Source: Thermaceae bacterium (GTDB taxonomy: Bacteria; Deinococcota; Deinococci; Deinococcales; Marinithermaceae). Taken from it: a stretch of 9,602 nucleotides of DNA. The stretch is from positions 1 to 9,602 of the forward strand of contig JALVWZ010000260.1 of assembly GCA_027023115.1 (NCBI GenBank), read 5' to 3'. A program made the position numbers and the translations under genes. Numbering within the stretch: the first letter of the stretch is position 1; the number at the start of each line of letters is the position of its first letter. The notes under the pieces were generated by a model, which worked only from the letters and a program-made list of their open reading frames with translations, did no database searches and was not told where the DNA came from. Of the stretch, positions 5,107-9,602 are shown one piece after another.

Positions 5107-6933
5107 CTACTCCTCGGCGCTTTCTTCCTTGGCTGCTTCTTCCTCGATGCCCAGATCGGCCAGCAGGTCGCCGTAGAGGTCGCCCAGCTTGACGCTGGTG
5201 TTACTCTCGCCGCCCACGAACGCGCCCAGGTCGGCGCCGGAGGCGGTGGCGATACCCGGCAGGTCGCGGTCGCGCCGCGGGCCGCGCGGGCCGCCGCGCC
5301 GCGGGCCGCCCTTGCTCTTCTTCTGGCGGGGACGGCGCTTCTTTTCCTGCTCTTCCTCCTCGGTGGGAACCGGCGGCGGCAGCAGGCGCTTGCGCGAGAG
5401 GGAGACGCGCTGGTCGGTGGCGTCGATGTTGAGGACGACCACCTCGAGCTCATCGCCCTTCTTGAACTTCTCGGCCGGGTTCTCGATGTGCTCGTAGTCG
5501 AGCTCGGAGATGTGCACCAGGCCCTCGATGCCGTCTTCAATCTCGACGAAGACGCCAAAGTCGGTCACGCCGGTGATCTTGCCCTTGACGACCGTGCCTG
5601 GCGGGTACTTTTCGGGCAGTTCCTTCCAGGGGTCGGGCAGGGTCTGACGCAGACCCAGGCTGAGGCGGCGCTGTTCGGGGTCGATGCGCAGCACCACCGC
5701 CTCCACCTCCTCGCCTTCCTTGAGCACGTCGGAGGGATGGCGCGGGCGCTTGGTCCAGCTCATCTCGGTGATGTGGATCAGGCCCTCCAGCCCCGGCTCG
5801 ATTTCCACGAAGGCGCCGAAGGGGGTCAGGCCCACCACCTTGCCCCTGATGCGCTGGCCCACCTCGTACTTCTCGGCGGCGGTCTGCCAAGGGTCGGGGG
5901 TGAGCGCCTTGACGCTCAGGTTGACCCGCTCGCGCTCGCGGTCCACCGAGAGCACCTTGGCCCTCACGGTGTCGCCGACCTTGACGACCTCTTTGGGGTG
6001 CTCGAAGCGGCCCCAGGAGAGCTCGCTGCGGTGGATCAGGCCGTCGATTGCGCCCAGGTTGACGAAGGCGCCAAAGTCGGTCACCTCCACCACCTTGCCC
6101 TCCACCTCGGCGCCCGGCTCGAGGCTGTCGAGCACCTCGGCGCGCTTCTTCTTTTGTTCCTCTTCCAGCAGCACCCGCCGCGAGAGGATGACCCGGCCCT
6201 TCTTGCGGTTGATCTCGGTGATCTTGACCGGGATAGTCTTGCCCACGAACTCCTCGAGGTCGGCCACCCGCTTGATGTCCACCTGCGAGGCGGGGATGAA
6301 GGCGCGGATGCCCTCGAGATAGGCCACCAAGCCGCCGCGCACCTTCTCGCGCACGGTGACCTCTACGGGCTCGCCCTTCTCGGCCAGCTCGGCTATCTTG
6401 CGCCAGGCCTTGTCGGCCTCGGCGCGCTTCTTGGAAAGGATGATGACGTTATTGGGAAGGTCGACGCGCACCACGTAGACCTCGACCTCGTCCCCGGGCT
6501 TGAGCATGTTCTTGAGCTCTTCCTCGGAGAGGGGTTCTTCGGTCAACTGGTTGAACGGGATGATGCCTTCGACCTTGGCGCCTACGTCTACTGCTACCCC
6601 CTCGTGCCCCACGAAGACGACGCGGCCGGTAAGCACCTGCCCGCGGCGCACCTTGGCGCCCATTCGCGCTTCGGCCTCCTGGAGCGCCTGCTCCATGGTC
6701 ATCTCGGCCTCGGGCTCCGCCTCTTTCGGCTCGGGCTCCGCCGCCTGCAAAGCAGGCTCAGCGGCCGCTTCCGGGGCTGCCGGTTCCGCCTCGGGCTCCG
6801 GGGCCACTTCCGGGGCCGCTGGTTCGGCGGCCGCTACGGCCTCGGCCTGTACGGCTTCGGTTTCGGGCTGGTCTTGGGTTTTGGGGGTTTCGGTTCCGGC
6901 CTCCGCCGGGGTCATGGGTTCCTTGTCTTCCAT
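5107..6933 (-). CDS. rpsA: 30S ribosomal protein S1
   Basis: This 608-residue S1 protein binds mRNA at the 30S platform and helps load messages onto the ribosome. Five S1 (OB-fold) repeats are visible at ~96-170, 185-253, 273-343, 356-428 and 443-515. Repeats 3-5 carry the best RNA-binding signatures ([25 protein letters not shown], followed by GLIH or GLVHISEL). E. coli S1 has six. Residues 1-~90 are a disordered Ala/Glu/Pro-rich acidic extension. Residues 530-557 are strongly basic with [13 protein letters not shown], an RGG-like segment, and the tail is acidic ([12 protein letters not shown]). The ATG at 6933 is preceded by AGGAGG 10 nt upstream. It is monocistronic: its own promoter and structured leader are upstream and a strong terminator follows. 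Confidence 0.97.
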   Translation of the reverse strand: MEDKEPMTPAEAGTETPKTQDQPETEAVQAEAVAAAEPAAPEVAPEPEAEPAAPEAAAEPALQAAEPEPKEAEPEAEMTMEQALQEAEARMGAKVRRGQVLTGRVVFVGHEGVAVDVGAKVEGIIPFNQLTEEPLSEEELKNMLKPGDEVEVYVVRVDLPNNVIILSKKRAEADKAWRKIAELAEKGEPVEVTVREKVRGGLVAYLEGIRAFIPASQVDIKRVADLEEFVGKTIPVKITEINRKKGRVILSRRVLLEEEQKKKRAEVLDSLEPGAEVEGKVVEVTDFGAFVNLGAIDGLIHRSELSWGRFEHPKEVVKVGDTVRAKVLSVDRERERVNLSVKALTPDPWQTAAEKYEVGQRIRGKVVGLTPFGAFVEIEPGLEGLIHITEMSWTKRPRHPSDVLKEGEEVEAVVLRIDPEQRRLSLGLRQTLPDPWKELPEKYPPGTVVKGKITGVTDFGVFVEIEDGIEGLVHISELDYEHIENPAEKFKKGDELEVVVLNIDATDQRVSLSRKRLLPPPVPTEEEEQEKKRRPRQKKSKGGPRRGGPRGPRRDRDLPGIATASGADLGAFVGGESNTSVKLGDLYGDLLADLGIEEEAAKEESAEE

Positions 6934-7076
6934 CCGCCTGTATCCTCCTGTGCGCCGCCCGCGGGCGGCTGCGTCGCGTCAGGCTCCCCAGAGGGTGCTC
7001 CCCCTTTAGCGCACGGCGCTTGGACTATAGACCCGGGGTCTGTGCGACGGTTTGCCCCGCTGGGGCATACCAACCC
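6934..7076 (-). promoter_or_regulatory. Structured 5' leader of rpsA with consensus ribosome site
   Basis: If transcription starts near 7070, the leader is ~135-140 nt and contains, in order, TGCCCC-AGC-GGGGCA (7067-7053), AGACCC-C-GGGTCT (7041-7029), AGCGC-CGT-GCGCT (7020-7008) and the perfect palindrome GCCGCCCGCGGGCGGC (6969-6954). AGGAGG (6949-6944) follows the last hairpin by 4 nt. Such a leader could support autogenous control by S1, as known in E. coli; that is inference. The hairpins themselves are read directly. Confidence 0.5.
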
Positions 7077-7085
7077 TTTATAGCA
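7077..7085 (-). promoter_or_regulatory. Extended -10 promoter of rpsA
   Basis: On the minus strand TGC-TATAAA (7085-7077) is an extended -10 element (TGnTATAAT-like). No -35 match is seen 16-18 nt upstream. A second A/T hexamer, TATAGT at 7029-7024, overlaps the AGACCC palindrome and is a weaker alternative. Confidence 0.5.
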
Positions 7086-7197
7086 CAATTCGGCCGGCCT
7101 GGGTAGTTACGCGGCCGGTCAACGCGTCCGATACTTCCGCACCGGCGTAAAGGAGGGCTCCGAACCCGCCCCTGTCACCCGAAACCGCTATTGCCAT
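7086..7197. other. Intergenic DNA between rpsA and dprA promoters
   Basis: No convincing ORF is present. It holds CCGGCC and GGCCGG arms around 7093-7118, and an imperfect GC-rich inverted repeat at about 7147-7178 (AGGAGGG at 7151-7157 against CCCGCCCCT at 7165-7173, around CTCCGAA). The latter resembles common dispersed intergenic palindromes but is too degenerate to classify. Confidence 0.3.
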
Positions 7198-7242
7198 CCC
7201 CGGCAAGCCGGGGCGCCACGCCTCTGCGGTGAGCCCCTTTTT
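7198..7242 (+). terminator. Overlapping hairpins ending in a T tract upstream of dprA
   Basis: CCCCGGC-AA-GCCGGGG (7198-7213) is a perfect 7-bp stem. A second fold pairs GGGGC (7210-7214) with GCCCC (7233-7237), with inner CAC/GTG and GC/GC pairs and a CTCT loop, and is followed directly by TTTTT (7238-7242), the form of an intrinsic terminator. Both folds use GGGG 7210-7213, so they exclude each other. It would end a plus-strand transcript about 77 bp before dprA. Confidence 0.5.
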
Positions 7243-7306
7243 GCTCGTCCCTTTGCTCGAGCCAGGCTTTGGGTCGATTGCGGACCGTCTTCGGGCTTGG
7301 ATTGGT

Positions 7307-7312
7307 TAGCAT
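7307..7312 (+). promoter_or_regulatory. Probable leaderless -10 for dprA
   Basis: TAGCAT is followed by 6 nt (GTACTC) and the ATG at 7319. No Shine-Dalgarno precedes the ATG and no good -35 lies at 16-18 nt. Confidence 0.45.
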
Positions 7313-7318
7313 GTACTC

Positions 7319-8341
7319 ATGTCCTGGCTGGCTTTGGCTCTCACCCCCGGCGTGGGGCCGGCGCGTTTTCTGCGCGTCTACGCCGCCGGCGAAGAGGGGT
7401 TGGACCGCGTCGCGGAGATCCTGAGCCCGTCCGTGGCCAAGGCCTACCGGCAGGTGCTGGCGGAGGGCCTGGCCGAACAGACGCAGCAACGGGCCGAGGC
7501 CGCCGGGGTGCGGTTGTTGGGTATCTGGCAGGACGCTTACCCCCCGTCGCTGCGTCACCTGGCCGACCCGCCGCCGCTTTTGTACCTGAAGGGCGAGTGG
7601 TCGCCGGCCCGGCCGGCGGCGGCCATAGTCGGCAGCCGCCGCGCCCAGCCCTGGGCATTGGACAACGCCCGTAAGCTGGCCCGCGAGCTGGCCGCAGCCG
7701 GGGTGGAGGTGGTCAGCGGTCTGGCCCGGGGCGTGGACACCGCCGCCCACGAGGGGGCGCTAGCCGGCGGCGGGCCGACGCTGGCGGTGCTGGGGAGCGG
7801 GGTGGACGTTATCTACCCGCCCGAGAACGCCGAGCTGGCCGCGCGTGTGACCCTGATGAGTGAGCTGCCGTTGGGCAGCGGTCCTTCGGCCGGCAGCTTT
7901 CCCCGCCGCAACCGCCTAATAGCGGCTCTGGCCGACGTAGTGGTTATCGTGCAGGCGCCCGAAAAGTCTGGAGCCTTGATCACCGCGGCGCTGGCGGCCG
8001 AGCTGGGGCGCGAGGTGCTGGCGGTGCCGGGGCGGCCCACCGACTGGGCCAGTCGTGGCAGTAACAAACTTCTGCGCGACGGGGCGGGGGTTTTGCTCGA
8101 GCCGGCCGACGTGTTCGACGCCCTGGGGATGGCTACTGATGCCCGCGGCGAGGCGCTGCCCGAACCGGAAGGCGCCGCGGGTCGGCTCTGGCGGGCGCTG
8201 CGCGAGCGCGGCGAGGCGCTGCCCGACGACCTGGCGCAGGAGCTGGGGCTGAACGTGGCCGAGGTGCTGGGGTTGCTGACTCAGCTCGAGCTATCCGGCC
8301 ACGTGCGGGCGTTGCCGGGCGGACGCTACGAGGCGGTATAG
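7319..8341 (+). CDS. dprA: DNA-processing protein DprA (RecA loader in transformation)
   Basis: This 340-residue DprA/Smf protein binds incoming single-stranded DNA in the cytoplasm and loads RecA during natural transformation. The N-terminus (LALTPGVGPARFLRVY, residues 5-21) is a helix-hairpin-like module. The Rossmann-like core spans ~75-270 with the family landmarks: YPPSLRHLADPPPLLYLKG, IVGSR (103-107), SGLARGVDTAAHEGAL (133-148), VLGSGVDVIYPPEN (157-170), FPRRNRLIA (194-202), KSGALITA (216-223), VPGRP (236-240) and GSNKLLRDGA. Residues ~287-340 form the C-terminal winged-helix (DML1-like) domain. Length and motifs are normal and complete. The gene diverges from rpsA and stands alone, with no other competence gene in view. 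It probably has a leaderless transcript. Confidence 0.97.
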   Translation: MSWLALALTPGVGPARFLRVYAAGEEGLDRVAEILSPSVAKAYRQVLAEGLAEQTQQRAEAAGVRLLGIWQDAYPPSLRHLADPPPLLYLKGEWSPARPAAAIVGSRRAQPWALDNARKLARELAAAGVEVVSGLARGVDTAAHEGALAGGGPTLAVLGSGVDVIYPPENAELAARVTLMSELPLGSGPSAGSFPRRNRLIAALADVVVIVQAPEKSGALITAALAAELGREVLAVPGRPTDWASRGSNKLLRDGAGVLLEPADVFDALGMATDARGEALPEPEGAAGRLWRALRERGEALPDDLAQELGLNVAEVLGLLTQLELSGHVRALPGGRYEAV

Positions 8342-8411
8342 CCGGCGGCTTGCTGTATGACGACAACCACGCCCACGAGCCTGTCCTGGGGCCACTTTTT
8401 CCGAGCCTTAA
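8342..8411. other. Gap between convergent dprA and mazF
   Basis: This is a 70-bp gap with a T5 run at 8396-8400 on the plus strand, preceded by GC-rich sequence with only weak pairing, so at most a poor dprA terminator. From 8357 an open frame starts MTTTTPTSLSWGHFFRALIKG and runs into mazF antisense. Its first ~19 codons could be a gene remnant, but I do not recognise the protein. Confidence 0.35.
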
Positions 8412-8762
8412 TCAAGGGTATTCGGCAATCAACAGACAAAGTTTATCTACTAGTTCCGACAAAACGGCTGCAGGGATTTTTGACGCGGTTTGCGCCCGTC
8501 GTGCTCGCCAGTCCACCGCCCTCACCTGGTCGGCAAGCACCACACCGATTATCTCACCGCCCTCGGGCAGCTCGACCTCGAACGGGTAACCCTTGCTCTT
8601 GCTGGTGACCGGGCAGACGAGCGCCAAGCCCGATTTTTCGTTGTAAGCACGCGGCGAAACGACCACCGCCGGCCTTCTGCCAGCCTGTTCGTGGCCCGCT
8701 TGCGGGTTGAAGCTGAGCCACACCAGCTCACCACGATCGGGCACGTAATCGCCGGCTACCAT
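8412..8762 (-). CDS. mazF: MazF-family endoribonuclease toxin
   Basis: This 116-residue PemK/MazF toxin closely follows E. coli MazF in layout: YVPDRGELVWLSFNP at 6-20, QAGRRPAVVVSP with Arg30 (equivalent of catalytic Arg29), PVTSKSKGYPFEVELP with Thr53 (equivalent of Thr52), ADQVRAVDWRARRA at 77-90, and a helical C-terminus. The family cuts single-stranded mRNA at short ribosome-independent sites; the recognition sequence here cannot be inferred. The ATG lies inside the end of mazE (7-nt overlap, ATGGTAG), so the pair is translationally coupled with the antitoxin first. All key residues are present, so it is probably active. The last third has lower GC than the neighbouring genes, which may reflect horizontal acquisition. 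Confidence 0.95.
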   Translation of the reverse strand: MVAGDYVPDRGELVWLSFNPQAGHEQAGRRPAVVVSPRAYNEKSGLALVCPVTSKSKGYPFEVELPEGGEIIGVVLADQVRAVDWRARRAQTASKIPAAVLSELVDKLCLLIAEYP

Positions 8763-8992
8763 TCTTCACGCCCTTGTGCTTCGCCCCAGTCAATCTCCGC
8801 ATGCGCATCGGCGGGCATGGCCGCCAGCAACTCTTCCAGGGAGTAGCGGCGGCGCGGAACGATGAAAATACCACCTTCCCGCAAACGTATTTCCACTTCG
8901 CTGCCGGCAGTGACACCGATCTGCTCGGCTAGCGCTTTGGGTATCCGCAGCCCCAGGCTGTTGCCCCAGGTTTGCACTTTGGTCTTCGGCAC
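8756..8992 (-). CDS. mazE: MazE-family antitoxin (AbrB/SpoVT-type DNA-binding)
   Basis: This is the antitoxin of the adjacent MazF. The swapped-hairpin AbrB/MazE DNA-binding fold is seen in VQTWGNSLGLRIPKALAEQIGVTAGSEVEIRL, and the C-terminus EIDWGEAQGREEW matches the MazF-binding tail of E. coli MazE (IDWGE...EVW). I prefer GTG at 8992 (78 residues), because GGAGG lies 6 nt upstream and because the only good -10, TATACT at 9019-9014, would start transcription after the alternative ATG at 9013. That ATG start would add MYIRRRK and has GAGG 7 nt upstream, so it stays possible. MazE normally neutralises MazF and represses its own operon, which the palindrome at the promoter supports. Confidence 0.92.
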   Translation of the reverse strand: MPKTKVQTWGNSLGLRIPKALAEQIGVTAGSEVEIRLREGGIFIVPRRRYSLEELLAAMPADAHAEIDWGEAQGREEW

Positions 8993-9005
8993 CTTTCGCC
9001 TCCGT

Positions 9006-9020
9006 ATATACATAGTATAT
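9006..9020 (-). promoter_or_regulatory. mazEF promoter with palindromic operator
   Basis: On the minus strand ATATAC-TAT-GTATAT is a 6-bp inverted repeat with 3-bp spacer, and it contains the -10 hexamer TATACT (9019-9014). Alternating A/T-rich palindromes over the promoter are the known binding site of E. coli MazE. No good -35 is seen at normal spacing. Confidence 0.6.
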
Positions 9021-9039
9021 CCTCATCCGGACACAAAGA

Positions 9040-9061
9040 AAGGGGCGGCGCGGCGCCCCTT
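9040..9061 (-). terminator. Terminator of the substrate-binding protein gene
   Basis: AAGGGGCG pairs with CGCCCCTT (8 bp, 6-nt loop). On the minus strand it lies 14 nt after the stop at 9076 and is followed by a T-rich stretch (TCTTTGTGT). It should insulate mazEF from the gene upstream. Confidence 0.7.
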
Positions 9062-9075
9062 CGTTGCTGACGAAA

Positions 9076-9602
9076 CTACTTCGCCAGCGCCCGCTTTACG
9101 AAGGCGTTGGTATAGGTCTTGGCCAGGTCCACCTTGGCCGCGGCCAGCTTCTTGTCGAACATGCTCAGCACCTTATAAGCCGTCTTGGGGCCCTGTTCGG
9201 GGAAGAGGCCGTTTTCGCTGAACATTCCCAGCGAGTTGGCGACGATCTTGGTGTAGAGGGCAGGATCGTTCTGGTAGTAGGACTTGGGCATGATGGCCAC
9301 CACCTCCTCGGCGCTCTTGCCCTGCATCCACTGCAACGCCCGCACGATGGCGTTCACCAGCCGCTGGGTCGTCTCGGGGTACTTCTCCACGAAGGAGCGG
9401 TGGGTGTAGAGGGTGGCCGCCGGGTAGGGGCCGCCGAACACCGCCTCGGCGCCTTCCTTGTTGCGGGTATCGACTAGCACCTTGATCTGGCCACGGCTTT
9501 CCAGCATGGTGATCACCGGCTCGACGTGGCTGATGGCGTCCACTTGTTTGCGTTCCACCGCGGCGATGGCCGAGGACCCGCCGCCAACGCCGATGATGGC
9601 CA
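9076..9602 (-). CDS. NitT/TauT-type ABC transporter substrate-binding protein, N-terminus outside window
   Basis: The C-terminal ~175 residues of a periplasmic binding protein are present; the frame is open to the window edge, so signal peptide and lobe 1 are missing. Visible features: IIGVGGGSSAIAAVERKQVDAI (ligand-cleft strand and helix, typical of SsuA/TauA/NMT1-like proteins), SHVEPVITML, a PYPAATLYTHRSFVEKYPE stretch followed by RLVNAIVRALQWM (the conserved lobe-closing helix), and a C-terminal helical tail ending KRALAK. The family brings in nitrate, sulfonates, taurine, thiamine precursors and other small organic ligands; the ligand cannot be told from this part. Permease and ATPase genes would be expected upstream, outside the window. 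The gene ends with its own terminator before mazEF. Confidence 0.88.
   Translation of the reverse strand, partial: AIIGVGGGSSAIAAVERKQVDAISHVEPVITMLESRGQIKVLVDTRNKEGAEAVFGGPYPAATLYTHRSFVEKYPETTQRLVNAIVRALQWMQGKSAEEVVAIMPKSYYQNDPALYTKIVANSLGMFSENGLFPEQGPKTAYKVLSMFDKKLAAAKVDLAKTYTNAFVKRALAK

Noticed and set aside
5092..7083. 663-residue plus-strand open frame covering the rpsA region
   Set aside because: It is the antisense shadow of rpsA in GC-rich DNA. Its Leu/Gly/His/Asp-rich low-complexity composition shows no domain, while the minus strand encodes five clear S1 repeats.
7120..7242. Cobalamin riboswitch upstream of dprA
   Set aside because: CCCGCCCCTGTCACCCG and a later GCGCCAC recall parts of the B12 riboswitch, but the GGGAA block, the B12 box (GCCAGGAGACC-like) and proper spacing are missing, and dprA is not a B12-related gene.
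8357..8608. 83-residue plus-strand ORF overlapping mazF
   Set aside because: Most of it is antisense to mazF and no ribosome site precedes it. Only the first ~19 codons are outside mazF, so it is kept as a possible stub, not a gene.

Overview
The window is GC-rich and mostly coding. Nearly all genes fit a thermophilic or Deinococcota-type bacterium, most likely Thermaceae. This is inferred from high GC, a ribosomal protein S1 with a long Ala/Glu/Pro leader, a ChlI-like ATPase with a GLRGQAKS P-loop, and three genes with a TAnnnT hexamer 5-6 nt before the ATG and no usable Shine-Dalgarno (leaderless style). No species can be named from sequence alone.

Layout. 1-1722 (+): two tandem paralogous surface proteins, the first cut by the window edge, the second a lipoprotein with an SbsA-type Ig-like domain and a C-terminal beta-rich domain. 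A pair of 9-bp direct repeats at 11-bp period precedes the second. 1719-2483 (-): a classical SDR oxidoreductase whose stop overlaps the lipoprotein stop tail-to-tail. 2484-2786: repeat-rich non-coding DNA with a G-quadruplex motif, two heptanucleotide tandem arrays and a REP-like hairpin. 2787-5038 (-): a two-gene operon, a cluster-9 metal-binding protein of ZnuA type followed through an ATGA overlap by a MoxR/ChlI-like AAA+ ATPase. 5064-5093: a strong symmetrical terminator. 5107-6933 (-): rpsA, with a hairpin-rich leader and an extended -10 promoter. 7086-7318: a divergent intergenic region with a terminator-like structure. 7319-8341 (+): dprA, the RecA-loading competence protein. 8412-8992 (-): a mazEF toxin-antitoxin pair with a palindromic promoter/operator. 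9076-9602 (-): the C-terminal part of a NitT/TauT-type ABC substrate-binding protein with its own terminator.

The genes are mainly separate short units. The most unusual is the metal-binding protein/ATPase pair: the binding protein has no permease or ABC ATPase beside it and has Lys where the family has its third metal-ligating His, and the ATPase has no VWA partner beside it. The most informative non-coding signals are the heptamer arrays, the Pho-box-like repeats, the rpsA leader, the overlapping hairpins before dprA and the mazEF operator. I saw no CRISPR array, tRNA, rRNA, transposase or prophage gene.
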